A DNA stretch of 64,000 nucleotides from Pseudomonas sp. (lineage in GTDB: Bacteria > Pseudomonadota > Gammaproteobacteria > Pseudomonadales > Pseudomonadaceae), in NCBI RefSeq assembly GCF_030150285.1, contig NZ_JASLGE010000043.1:124001-188000 (forward strand), in the 5' to 3' direction. The notes beneath the pieces were generated by a model. The model did no database searches. It was not told the origin of the DNA and worked only from the letters and a program-made list of their open reading frames with translations. Both the position numbers and the translations under genes were made by a program. Shown in pieces: positions 7,716 to 15,805 of this stretch; within the stretch, counting starts at the first letter, position 1; every line of letters begins with the position of its first letter.

Positions 7716-8925
7716 AGATTTGCAGGCGCGTGGTTTTATCCATCAAGCCACTGAACTGTCGGGGCTGGCCAGCCATTTGGACCAGACCCCACGGACTATT
7801 TACCTGGGGTTTGACGCGACCGCCGACAGTTTGCACGTGGGGCACCTGCAGGGCTTGATGCTGATGCGTCGGTTGCAGCAAGCCGGGCATCGTCCCATTC
7901 TGTTGATCGGTGGGGCCACCACCCGTATTGGTGACCCCAGCTTTCGGGATGAAAGTCGTCCGATCCTCACGCAGGCCCAAATTGATACCAACATCGCCAG
8001 CATCACGCGTACGTTTGCACGCTACCTCACCCTTGGCGAGAACCACGGCGTGGTCGTGGATAACGCCGCCTGGCTGGATGATATTGGCTACCTTGAGTTT
8101 CTGAATGACGTAGGCCGTTACTTTTCCATCAACCGGTTACTGACATTTGACGCCGTGCGGCAGCGGTTGGACCGCGAGAATTCGTTGTCTTTTCTGGAGT
8201 TCAGCTACACGTTGCTGCAAGCCCATGACTTCACTGAACTGGCCAAGCGTTTTGACTGCACCGTTCAACTGGGCGGCGCTGATCAGTGGGCCAATATCAT
8301 TAACGGCGTAGAACTGGGTCGTCGCCGTGACGGGCGCGAACTCTTTGGCCTGACCATGCCGTTGCTGGCGACCGCCGACGGCAAGAAAATGGGCAAGAGC
8401 TTGAGCGGTGCCGTTTGGTTGGATGGCAACCGATTGTCGCCGTTTGATTTTTGGCAGTTCTGGCGTAATTGCGATGATCGCGACGTGCGTCGGTTTCTCG
8501 CGCTGTTTACTGAGCTGCCGCTGGACGAAATTGATCGATTGTCGAGCGTCGAAGGGGCAGCGCTCAACGCGGCCAAAACAGTTCTGGCCAACCATGTCAC
8601 CGCATTGGCTCATGGTGACGAGGCCGCCGCGCTGGCCTGTTCCGCGGCTCAGGCCGTATTTGGCGAGGGCGGGCACGTCAATGACTTGCCTGTGTTTCCC
8701 CTGGAAAGAGCGCAACTGGTACAAGGCCTGACGGTGGCATGCGCGCTGGTCGGCAGTGGTCTACAACCGTCGCTGGGCGCTGTGCGGCGCTTGGCCAAAG
8801 GGGGCGGTTTAAAACTTGACGGAACCACCCTGCACTCAGGGGACGAACTGTTGGACCCCGCGCAGTCCCAGTGGCTGGTCAGCCTTGGAAAAAAGCGCCA
8901 TCTACGCTTTGAAGCCCCAGGCTGA
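7690..8925 (+). CDS. tyrS: Tyrosyl-tRNA synthetase, second type
   Basis: This 411-residue class I enzyme charges tRNA-Tyr with tyrosine. The HIGH signature appears as HVGH (49-52), the KMSKS signature as KMGKS (233-237), and GGADQWANI (195-203) is the family's nucleotide and tyrosine site. An S4-like RNA-binding tail covers roughly the last 70 residues. The sequence follows the branch found in E. coli and many alphaproteobacteria (GGATTRIGDPSF), not the usual Pseudomonas housekeeping TyrS whose KMSKS loop and N-terminus differ. It is translated from GTG 7690 in the same transcription unit as an exporter and its TetR repressor, which is an unusual place for a housekeeping synthetase. Confidence 0.9.
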   Translation: MHQPNSLIEDLQARGFIHQATELSGLASHLDQTPRTIYLGFDATADSLHVGHLQGLMLMRRLQQAGHRPILLIGGATTRIGDPSFRDESRPILTQAQIDTNIASITRTFARYLTLGENHGVVVDNAAWLDDIGYLEFLNDVGRYFSINRLLTFDAVRQRLDRENSLSFLEFSYTLLQAHDFTELAKRFDCTVQLGGADQWANIINGVELGRRRDGRELFGLTMPLLATADGKKMGKSLSGAVWLDGNRLSPFDFWQFWRNCDDRDVRRFLALFTELPLDEIDRLSSVEGAALNAAKTVLANHVTALAHGDEAAALACSAAQAVFGEGGHVNDLPVFPLERAQLVQGLTVACALVGSGLQPSLGAVRRLAKGGGLKLDGTTLHSGDELLDPAQSQWLVSLGKKRHLRFEAPG

Positions 8926-8992
8926 TAACGATCCGCGAGGGTCGATGGGGCGGCACCGGCGTTGATGTGGCCGACGAGGCTCACCGGTGGTG

Positions 8993-9655
8993 TCAGCCCT
9001 GTCGGTCAGGCGGGTTCTGACAGGCTGCGACGCTTGGGTAAGGGCGGCACACCCGCATCATTTTATGTTTGGGTTCAAAGCCGTGATCGAGCATGCAGCG
9101 TTGCGCTTTGGCGGTGTCGCCAATGCTGGCGACAGCCTGGTTCGACCCGAGCGGTTTTGGATAGCCGCAGGCGTACATCACCGGCAGCGCCTCGCGGTTA
9201 TTGGCCACTTGGAACGAGAAGTGAAGGGGCGCGCCTGCCTTTCGCCAAGTGACTTGCATGTCTTCATACCGGCCAGAATCGGGATTGATCGGGTAGAAGC
9301 CTTCATCGGCCTCAAAGGGCAATGCTTCGAGTTCGGCCACCGTCAGCGGTCGTCCCAGGCGTTCTTCGACGCAGGCCGGTACGTGCTTCATGACCTGGCA
9401 AAATTCGAAGCCGTCTTTGCGCGTAAAGCCCAAGCGTTGCATGCACTGAAATTGCAGTACCCGTTCGTTGGTCGGGTAATGGTTCATGGAGTACCCAACC
9501 GGTTCGCCGCAGTCGGCCATCGCCGTTTTAACCGCCTCAACTGACGTGGACGTGCGTTGCCACTGGGTGAATTCGGCTGAGGGCGGGCAACCGGTGAGCA
9601 AAAACAATGATCCGATCAGAGCGGGGAAGGTCATGAACTGACGTTTGCGCAACAT
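8993..9655 (-). CDS. Hypothetical lipoprotein
   Basis: The first 22 residues form a lipoprotein signal ending in the lipobox LLTG-C (Cys22), so the mature protein is probably anchored in the cell envelope. The rest (about 200 residues) has six or more further cysteines spaced through it, often in short CxxR or MxxCG settings, suggesting disulfides in the periplasm. I do not recognise a family. It converges with tyrS, 67 bases away. Confidence 0.65.
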   Translation of the reverse strand: MLRKRQFMTFPALIGSLFLLTGCPPSAEFTQWQRTSTSVEAVKTAMADCGEPVGYSMNHYPTNERVLQFQCMQRLGFTRKDGFEFCQVMKHVPACVEERLGRPLTVAELEALPFEADEGFYPINPDSGRYEDMQVTWRKAGAPLHFSFQVANNREALPVMYACGYPKPLGSNQAVASIGDTAKAQRCMLDHGFEPKHKMMRVCRPYPSVAACQNPPDRQG

Positions 9656-9824
9656 GGCGATCCTTAAGGGCGGGCGGGGTACTTTATAAGGTAAACCGCT
9701 TGGCTGACGGGTGTGAGTTGCCCACTCGCAAGAGCACGCCGATCACATCGCGGGGCTCATGGGTCAACCGGCAGGTGATGGGTAGCCAGCACTGCCAGCG
9801 GGCCTTTTATGACAGCAGGACAAT

Positions 9825-10664
9825 TTATGACAGCAGAACAAGGGTGGCCGTTTCGAGCAGCACGGGGCGCACCAGAATCTTGTAGCTGTCGGCATCGAAA
9901 GCTTGCCCCGTCAGTCGTGGGGCTTGTCTGGCGTCGGCCTCGCAGGTGTAGCTGCCAATATAGCGCCAGCTGTCCACGACGTGATACGCCTCCAGCTCGG
10001 CATGCCGTTCGTACAAGGCGATTGCGCCCGGGTACGGCCAGTGATGCACGGCCCAGCCCTCCAGTGCGCTGAGCAGCCGTGCGGTGTGTGCCTCATGGCT
10101 TTCTGCGCCTTTGCAGGCTCCGGCACATTTGCCAATTTGAGCCCTGAAACAGCCCCGTCCCGCCGATTTATCAAGGCCCAGCAGGGCATGACAAAGGCGG
10201 TGTTCATCGGCAATCAGCATCAGCGCTTCAGTGGCCATGCGCCGGTTACGGAACAGGCCGTAGAGCTGAAGGCCTTCACCCATAGCGGTGGTGTCGATGA
10301 TCTCCAGCACACCGTCGCGCAGGTGCAGCGAGCACAGCCGTTGCTGGCGCCGCAGTCGCTTGTTCTTCAAGGGTTGCAGTTCTTTGATTAACCGGGACTC
10401 AAGCAGCAGGGCACCGATTTCCCCGGCGGTTTGTTGATACTCAATGCGGTGGGCCTGGCGCAGCAGCCTGGCTTCTTCGGGTGCGCGCAGGTGGGCCAGC
10501 AGGCGGCTGCGAATATCGATGCTTTTGCCGATGTAGAGCGGGATCGAGTCGCCTTCTGCGAAAAAGAAATACACCCCCGGCGCGCGCGGGGCGGCCTCGA
10601 CCTGAGCGCGCAGGTGCGCCGGGTATTCATACAGCAGCTCGGGACGAGCAGTGGGAGCGGGCAT
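9825..10664 (-). CDS. cho: Excinuclease Cho (UvrC-like GIY-YIG endonuclease)
   Basis: Cho makes the 3' incision in nucleotide-excision repair at lesions that UvrC handles poorly, working after UvrAB. The 279-residue protein starts with the GIY-YIG nuclease domain (GVYFFF and LYIGKS near residues 30-47, with a conserved IRSRLLAHLR helix next), then the UvrC-family segment GEIGALLLESRLIKELQPL. It ends with the CFRAQIGKCAGAC region typical of Cho. It lacks the C-terminal UvrC half. The frame stays open upstream to 10805, but ATG 10664 aligns with known Cho starts. In other bacteria the gene is in the SOS regulon; I did not find a clear LexA box here. Confidence 0.9.
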   Translation of the reverse strand: MPAPTARPELLYEYPAHLRAQVEAAPRAPGVYFFFAEGDSIPLYIGKSIDIRSRLLAHLRAPEEARLLRQAHRIEYQQTAGEIGALLLESRLIKELQPLKNKRLRRQQRLCSLHLRDGVLEIIDTTAMGEGLQLYGLFRNRRMATEALMLIADEHRLCHALLGLDKSAGRGCFRAQIGKCAGACKGAESHEAHTARLLSALEGWAVHHWPYPGAIALYERHAELEAYHVVDSWRYIGSYTCEADARQAPRLTGQAFDADSYKILVRPVLLETATLVLLS

Positions 10665-10791
10665 GCGGCGAACCTTATGGCTGAATCGGCAGGTCACGAA
10701 GTTGTGCGCCTGCCATTTTACGGCCAGGCACTGCAGTTGACACCACAGCGCCTGACAGGGTTCCAGGCCGTTCAGCGTACCGGGACGAGGG

Positions 10792-12258
10792 CTATGCCAG
10801 GCCATGGCCCCCGTGTTTCGAGCCGAGGCGCGTCACGCGCAGGGCGGTAAAAAAGCCCAGCAACGACGCGCATGCAAACACGCCAAACAACCAGCCTGCC
10901 GCGTTGGCAGTCCCGGTGATGCCTGCGGGGTCCGTCAGGCCGGCAATGTTCGCCACCATGCCGGCCAGCGCCGCCCCCAACGCAGTGGCAAACAACTGCA
11001 CGGTGGTAATGGACGCCGCGGCCAGTTCTTGCTCGCCCGCTGAGGCGACCCGAAGCACACGCGTCAGCAAATGCGGCCAGGCCAGCCCCACCCCCAAGCC
11101 GATGGCCACCAGGGCCACGCAAAGGGGGGCAATCGCCCACCCGCCGCCGTCGCTTTGGGCGGGCATTAACACCGCCAGCGCCACCATGCCGCCCACCCCA
11201 AGGACCGGGCCGGCAAGTATCGCAAGGTTGATGGCTTTACCGCGCGCCCCGGCGCTGGCGATTGACCCTAATGTCCAGCCGGCTGCCATGAGCGCGGCCA
11301 GGTAACCGGCGGCAAGCGGCGATTGCTGGTGCAGAACCTGAAGGAACAACGGCACGAAAATTTCGCTGCTGGTCACGGTGATCGCCAGCAGTGACAGGGT
11401 CGCATACAGCGCGCCCAGGGCGGTCGTCATGCGCAATGCGCCTTCAGGCAGCAGCCTGTGGCGGGCGCGGTTTTCAGTGGTAATCAGCAACGCCGTGAGC
11501 ACGGCAGCCCCCACAAGCCCCCCGATACCCCATGACAGGCTGGTGGACACGCTGGCGGCCGAGATGACCAGCACCGCAGCGATCAGCAGCGCAAGTTGAG
11601 TGACTGGCAGCGGCGAGCGTTCATTCTTGCCCGCGTGGCTTTTGGGCAACACGACCACCGCCAACAAGACAAAGAGCGCCGCCACGGGGATCAGTGACCA
11701 GAACGCCGCTCGCCACAGACCCAGTTGCGCAAAGATGCCTCCCACAGCAGGCCCGATCAGCGTCGCCACCCCCCACATACCGGAGATCAAGGCCATTGCA
11801 CGTGGCCATAGGGCTTCGCTGAAGACCAGGCGGATCATGGCATACGACAGCGCGAACAGAAAACCGCCCCCCAGCCCCTGAACAATACGCCCGGCCAGCA
11901 TCACCGGCATTGAAGGGGCAAAGGCGCACAGGCACGTGCCCAGCGCAAACAGCAGCGTCGCCAACACGTAGGCACCCCTGGGGCCCGCACGCATCAGCAG
12001 CCTCGACGACAGCGCCGAGCCGAGGATGGAAGCGGTGACAAACAGCGTGGTGTTCCAGGCGTAATAGTCGATGCCGCCGATGTCCCTGACGACCGAGGGC
12101 AGAATGGTCGTGGCGATATAGACATTGATCGCATGGAGCACGACGCCGCCGGCCAGGGCGAGCGAGCGCACTCCGTTGCGGCCAGACAGCAGGGCGGCCC
12201 AGCCCGGTGGTGTGTCGGTGTGCAAAGAGGGGTCAGAAGGCGTGTGGCACTTATCCAT
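10792..12258 (-). CDS. MFS efflux transporter, DHA2 type, SoxR-controlled
   Basis: A 488-residue inner-membrane transporter with about 14 hydrophobic helices, of the EmrB/QacA (DHA2) class. The helix-5 antiporter pattern is visible as RIVQGLGGGFLFALSYAMI, and the start holds the usual YIATTILPSVVRDIGG segment. I start it at ATG 12258 with GGAG just upstream; an upstream in-frame ATG at 12339 lies inside the promoter. The gene is divergent from a SoxR-type regulator and carries a SoxR-like promoter, so it is probably induced by redox-active compounds. The 3' end approaches convergently placed sequence after cho's promoter region. Confidence 0.85.
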   Translation of the reverse strand: MDKCHTPSDPSLHTDTPPGWAALLSGRNGVRSLALAGGVVLHAINVYIATTILPSVVRDIGGIDYYAWNTTLFVTASILGSALSSRLLMRAGPRGAYVLATLLFALGTCLCAFAPSMPVMLAGRIVQGLGGGFLFALSYAMIRLVFSEALWPRAMALISGMWGVATLIGPAVGGIFAQLGLWRAAFWSLIPVAALFVLLAVVVLPKSHAGKNERSPLPVTQLALLIAAVLVISAASVSTSLSWGIGGLVGAAVLTALLITTENRARHRLLPEGALRMTTALGALYATLSLLAITVTSSEIFVPLFLQVLHQQSPLAAGYLAALMAAGWTLGSIASAGARGKAINLAILAGPVLGVGGMVALAVLMPAQSDGGGWAIAPLCVALVAIGLGVGLAWPHLLTRVLRVASAGEQELAAASITTVQLFATALGAALAGMVANIAGLTDPAGITGTANAAGWLFGVFACASLLGFFTALRVTRLGSKHGGHGLA

Positions 12259-12331
12259 GTTGGCTCCGGTTGTGGTGTTCACCCGCAGCCGCGAGTGAAG
12301 GCTTGCAAAGGCTAGCCGACCCACCTTATAA

Positions 12332-12353
12332 GACCTCATGTATAGCTGAGGTC
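12332..12353. promoter_or_regulatory. SoxR box and 19-bp-spacer promoter
   Basis: GACCTCA and TGAGGTC are perfect 7-bp inverted arms 8 bases apart. Read on the minus strand, a -35 TTGACC and a -10 TATAAG are separated by exactly 19 bp, with the palindrome filling the spacer. That over-long spacer is the mark of MerR-family activation by DNA untwisting. It directs the exporter gene at 12258. Confidence 0.8.
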
Positions 12354-12371
12354 AAGAGCGAGTAAAGCCCC

Positions 12372-12833
12372 ATGATTGATGTGCGCGTGCCACTGTCGGT
12401 GGGTGAGTTAGCCCGCCGAGGCGGTATCACCATTGCCACCGTCCACTTTTACGATGCCAAAGGCCTTATTCATGGGCAGCGCAGCGCTGGCAATCAGCGT
12501 CGTTATGCCCGGGACACGCTGCGGCGTATCGCAATTATCAAGATCGCCAAACGTGCGGGTATCCCGTTGGCTGCCATCAAGGCGGCACTGGACGCGCTGC
12601 CGTCCGGGCGGCCTCTGACGGCAAAAGACTGGGCCCGTCTCTCAACACACTGGAGGGACCTGCTGAGCGAGCGGATTCACCACCTCAGCCAGCTTCGTGA
12701 TGAACTCGACGGGTGCATCGGCTGCGGTTGCCTGTCCCTGGAGGATTGCCCGCTACGCAACCCGGGTGACCAGTTAAGTGGGCTTGGAGCCGGTGCGGTC
12801 CTGCTCGAAAAAGACAGTGCACCCGCAGGGTGA
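12372..12833 (+). CDS. soxR: Redox-sensing regulator SoxR
   Basis: A MerR-family activator of 153 residues. The N-terminal winged helix (LSVGELARRGGITIATVHFY) is followed by a dimer helix and the [2Fe-2S] cluster motif C-x2-C-x-C-x5-C at Cys115, Cys118, Cys120 and Cys126, the same spacing as in E. coli SoxR. In pseudomonads SoxR answers redox-cycling compounds such as phenazines and turns on efflux pumps and monooxygenases, not soxS. Its likely target is the divergent exporter. ATG 12372 lies 18 bases after the operator. Confidence 0.9.
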   Translation: MIDVRVPLSVGELARRGGITIATVHFYDAKGLIHGQRSAGNQRRYARDTLRRIAIIKIAKRAGIPLAAIKAALDALPSGRPLTAKDWARLSTHWRDLLSERIHHLSQLRDELDGCIGCGCLSLEDCPLRNPGDQLSGLGAGAVLLEKDSAPAG

Positions 12834-12927
12834 ATGGCGATGAGGCACTCTGCTTTCAGATCAGCAGCGCGGATTGCGCCTCAGGTACCTGACCGCTCAC
12901 GCCCGGGCGTTTGCCCTGGGCCTTACC

Positions 12928-13842
12928 TTAACGGCCGGCTTTTAATGTTTCCAACATCGCCTGCGCGGCCAGGGCGTGGACTGTGCGGGTGGGGTGCCAT
13001 TCATCCCAATAATAATGCGTGTCTGGCTGCTCACACACGGGCATGACCTGCGGGTAGGTGGCTTGGCAGGGGGTGTCCAGGTCCTTCAGCCCGGCAGCAG
13101 CGGGTGCCGCGCGAAGCGCGTTGCTAAAGGCCAGGTGGTCAAAGTAACTCAGGTTGACGTGATGTTTGTTCGCCAGAGTCTTTAGCATACCGGGCAATTT
13201 TTCTTCGAGCGCCTGTTGGTATTCGCTGGCGTTGCCGATCTGATTGCCCTGTACCACCGCCGGTACATGGCTCAAATCGGTAGTCCCCACGACCATCATG
13301 TGCCTGGCACCTGCGGCAATCAGCGTTTCCACGGCCTGTTGGATGTTTGCCACACTGTTCTGGCTGAGTACGGCAATCGGTTCGGGGTGCGAGAAGTCGG
13401 CCCATTCAAAAAAGTCGTTGGCCGAGATGAAAATGAAGTAGAGCGCATTCGGATCTGCCTTGTGTGTGCTGGCGGCATTCAGGTGATCTGCAATCTGGCC
13501 CGACACGCCGGTGTCGCGTGCGGGCGACATCCAGGCGTAGTAGTTGCCGTTACCGCTTTTGGCACCGCCTATGGCGTAGTCGGTCAACGGGGTGTTCAAA
13601 GCATCGGCCAGGCTTTCGACAGCGGTGGGGCCATTGCTCCAGCGTCCTTTCCAATACAACGGGCCAGGCAGTACCTGCGCCTCTTTGACTTTCTGTGTGG
13701 CCAGTGACTGCGTAAAAACCTGCCCCGCGCCATTGTCTGAGTAGCTGTCGCCAAACGCATACAGGTGGTCGTAGCCGAGGGCGGCAAATGGGGTGGATGC
13801 GGTCAGTGTCAACAGTGCGGCCAAGCAAGCGCGTCGAGTCAT
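12928..13842 (-). CDS. Secreted SGNH/GDSL-family lipase or esterase
   Basis: The 304-residue protein has a cleavable signal peptide (about 22 residues ending ALG) and an SGNH hydrolase core. Block I is FGDSYSDNG with nucleophile Ser33, block III is ISANDFF with the oxyanion Asn, and block V is DEWHPT near the C-terminus with the catalytic Asp and His. The overall pattern resembles thermolabile-haemolysin/phospholipase-like GDSL proteins exported from Gram-negative cells. No autotransporter beta-barrel follows. Substrate is not evident. Confidence 0.8.
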   Translation of the reverse strand: MTRRACLAALLTLTASTPFAALGYDHLYAFGDSYSDNGAGQVFTQSLATQKVKEAQVLPGPLYWKGRWSNGPTAVESLADALNTPLTDYAIGGAKSGNGNYYAWMSPARDTGVSGQIADHLNAASTHKADPNALYFIFISANDFFEWADFSHPEPIAVLSQNSVANIQQAVETLIAAGARHMMVVGTTDLSHVPAVVQGNQIGNASEYQQALEEKLPGMLKTLANKHHVNLSYFDHLAFSNALRAAPAAAGLKDLDTPCQATYPQVMPVCEQPDTHYYWDEWHPTRTVHALAAQAMLETLKAGR

Positions 13843-14012
13843 TGAATGTCTCCCGGGTGTTCGCTTAGCGTACCGAAGGCGAGGTTTTCACCTTGCTACC
13901 GTTGCGACGTGTGTTTAGCCGGGCGCGCAACAATTGTCCTGTTCGCGACAACACGGCGGCCGGAGGCTGACCGTCGGGCCGCTGCCCGGCCTAAGCTTAA
14001 AGTGGAGCGTGT

Positions 14013-14042
14013 TCACTCCACGCGGCAATGTGAGTGGAGTGA
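14013..14042. promoter_or_regulatory. Inverted repeat, candidate XRE operator
   Basis: TCACTCCAC (14013-14021) and GTGGAGTGA (14034-14042) are perfect 9-bp arms 12 bases apart. They lie about 75 bases before the XRE gene and start the four-gene operon's control region. A second inverted repeat, CCATTTC/GAAATGG, is at 14050-14068. Confidence 0.4.
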
Positions 14043-14077
14043 GTGCGATCCATTTCATATGGAAATGGCACATTGCT

Positions 14078-14111
14078 ATCGGTACGATTTGTCCATCGCA
14101 ATCGGAACGAT
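14078..14111. promoter_or_regulatory. Tandem direct repeat before XRE gene
   Basis: ATCGGTACGAT (14078-14088) and ATCGGAACGAT (14101-14111) differ at one base and start 23 bp apart. They sit just before ATG 14116 and could be a paired binding site for the XRE protein or another regulator. Confidence 0.4.
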
Positions 14112-14115
14112 CGCC

Positions 14116-14775
14116 ATGCAAAACAGACAATCAGAGGCACCGGCCAAGCGCCTGGGGCGACACTTCAGTGAGAACCTGAGCGCAGTGCTGGCCGTCGCCG
14201 GCAAGCAGCGCGACAACGGTGCGCCGGGTCCGATGACGGCCACCTGGCTGCAGCAGCAGACGGGCGTTGCCCGCAGCACGCTGCGGGCGCTCAAGTCACA
14301 GACCGGCGATGCCGTGGCCAACCCTGACCTCGACACGCTCGACCGCATTGCCCAGGCGCTGGGCGTGCCGCCGGCCTTTCTGCTGATGCGCCCACAAGAC
14401 TGGGTGATGCTAGGCAATGCCCTGGACGATATCCCGGAGTACCTGGCGGGCGCTACGAAACTGCAGCGTGAGGGGCAGCTTGACAGCCGAAGCCCGATAG
14501 AACGGGTGCTGCGCGAATGCAAGATACACCCCGATGCTCGTCCGTCGGGCGTCGGGGCCTCTGCTGAAGTCAGGGTGGCCAATGCGCGGGACGAATGGCG
14601 TCGGCGCAGTTGCCTGAAACTCAATGCCTTGATGCTTCGTCAGGTGCGCCGGGCGAAATCGCGGGTGGCGCTGGCCGCCATCGCCGGTGCCTGGGTTGGC
14701 CGTAGCACCCCCCATGATCCGATTGATGAACACTCACCCCAGCCTCTCCAAGAAGGAAGCGAACTATGTCAATGA
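14116..14775 (+). CDS. XRE-family DNA-binding regulator, operon gene 1
   Basis: 219 residues. The N-terminal 90 hold a lambda-repressor-like helix-turn-helix (ATWLQQQTGVARSTLRALK, then DLDTLDRIAQALGVPPAFLL). The rest has a basic, helix-rich stretch (EWRRRSCLKLNALMLRQVRR) of unknown role. The frame stays open upstream to 13846, but the helix-turn-helix family begins after ATG 14116 and the two repeat sets lie just before it. Its stop overlaps the start of the YaaW-like gene by 10 bases, so they are translated together. It is the probable autoregulator of the operon. Confidence 0.75.
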   Translation: MQNRQSEAPAKRLGRHFSENLSAVLAVAGKQRDNGAPGPMTATWLQQQTGVARSTLRALKSQTGDAVANPDLDTLDRIAQALGVPPAFLLMRPQDWVMLGNALDDIPEYLAGATKLQREGQLDSRSPIERVLRECKIHPDARPSGVGASAEVRVANARDEWRRRSCLKLNALMLRQVRRAKSRVALAAIAGAWVGRSTPHDPIDEHSPQPLQEGSELCQ

Positions 14776-15575
14776 TTCACGATGACAGCCTGGCAGACGT
14801 GCTGATGGGCGCGAGCGCCGACGATGTGCGCTTGCTGATTGACGTCATTACCGACAGCGGCAAGGGCCGGGTGTCGTTGTCCGCATCGGTGTGCAGCACC
14901 CTGAGTGCGGCGAAGGAGGGCGAGGTCAGCGAATTTGTGCGTGCGTTGGTGGCCGAGGAACTCTCGCGCTTTGGTGGCAACTCGCTGATGAACATGCTGC
15001 GCGGCGGCAGCGGCGTGCCGTACAAGGAAATGCTCACGGATGTGGCCAGCCATGTGGGTGTACCCAAGTGCGCCACGGCCAGTTGCGCGGACCTGGAAAT
15101 GGCGATCATTGCCAAAGTCGTCGAACAGTCGCTTGAGCGCATGAGCGAGGAAGACAAGGCCACCTTTTTCGAGTCAGTGGGCGGGAGTTATCGGTCGGGC
15201 ATGGGGACGGTTGCCCTTGCCGCGTTGGTCAGCACCCTGAGCCTGTCGGCGTTGACGTCCTATCGGCTCGCGGCTCTGGTGGCGAGCGCCACGATGAGCA
15301 ATCTGGTGGGCCGGGGCATTGTGGTCGCGGGCGGCTCCACACTGGCCAGAGGTCTGGGCGTGCTCGCCGGGCCGCTGGGGTGGGCCATCACCGGTATCTG
15401 GACCGCTTTCGACCTGGCCAGCCCGGCTTATCGGGTGACCGTTCCGTGTGTTATCCAGATCGGCTATATGCGCCAGAAAATGCTGCTCAAACCCACGTGT
15501 TCCCAGTGCGGTCAACTGATTGGCACCGACAGTAAATTCTGTGGCCACTGCGGCACTCGGGTAATCGACTGCTAA
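14766..15575 (+). CDS. YaaW-like (DUF3944/UPF0174) membrane protein with zinc ribbon
   Basis: The first 235 residues match the YaaW family of E. coli: an acidic N-terminal helix region (DDVRLLIDVITDSGKGRVSLS), FGGNSLMNMLRGGSGVPYKE, and a C-terminal hydrophobic block with GPLGWAITGIWTAFDLASPAYRVTVP, key residues GPLGWAITG and SPAYRVTVP. One or two membrane-inserting segments lie at about 150-225. Unlike E. coli YaaW, it ends with a zinc ribbon: CSQCG and CGHCG in the last 25 residues. The function of the family is unknown. A GAAGGAAG ribosome-binding site precedes ATG 14766. It is the second gene of the XRE-to-NYN operon. Confidence 0.75.
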   Translation: MSMIHDDSLADVLMGASADDVRLLIDVITDSGKGRVSLSASVCSTLSAAKEGEVSEFVRALVAEELSRFGGNSLMNMLRGGSGVPYKEMLTDVASHVGVPKCATASCADLEMAIIAKVVEQSLERMSEEDKATFFESVGGSYRSGMGTVALAALVSTLSLSALTSYRLAALVASATMSNLVGRGIVVAGGSTLARGLGVLAGPLGWAITGIWTAFDLASPAYRVTVPCVIQIGYMRQKMLLKPTCSQCGQLIGTDSKFCGHCGTRVIDC

Positions 15576-15612
15576 GCGCCACGTTCCTTTTTTGTCTTCG
15601 GAGTTTTGACGA

Positions 15613-15795
15613 ATGAACCCAACGATTTCACCGCTGGAATTTCTGTTGACCAATGCGCTGTGCCTGGCAGCAGGCGCTGTGGCTGTGGTGGTGTTGCAGG
15701 TAGCTGGCCGGGCTGTCTACCACGCGGGCAAGCGCAACGCAGACAACGCTTCGCAGCCGTCACCCCAAGGGCCAATGACCCCCAGCAAACACTAA
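15613..15795 (+). CDS. Small membrane protein (60 aa), operon gene 3
   Basis: A 60-residue protein with one hydrophobic helix (about residues 10-32, TNALCLAAGAVAVVVLQVAG) and a basic, then polar tail. A GGAG site lies about 12 bases before ATG 15613, and the gene has 37 bases before it and 10 after it, between YaaW-like and NYN genes. No family recognised. The tight spacing argues it is a true gene and part of the system. Confidence 0.6.
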   Translation: MNPTISPLEFLLTNALCLAAGAVAVVVLQVAGRAVYHAGKRNADNASQPSPQGPMTPSKH

Positions 15796-15805
15796 GGGAC
15801 TGATT

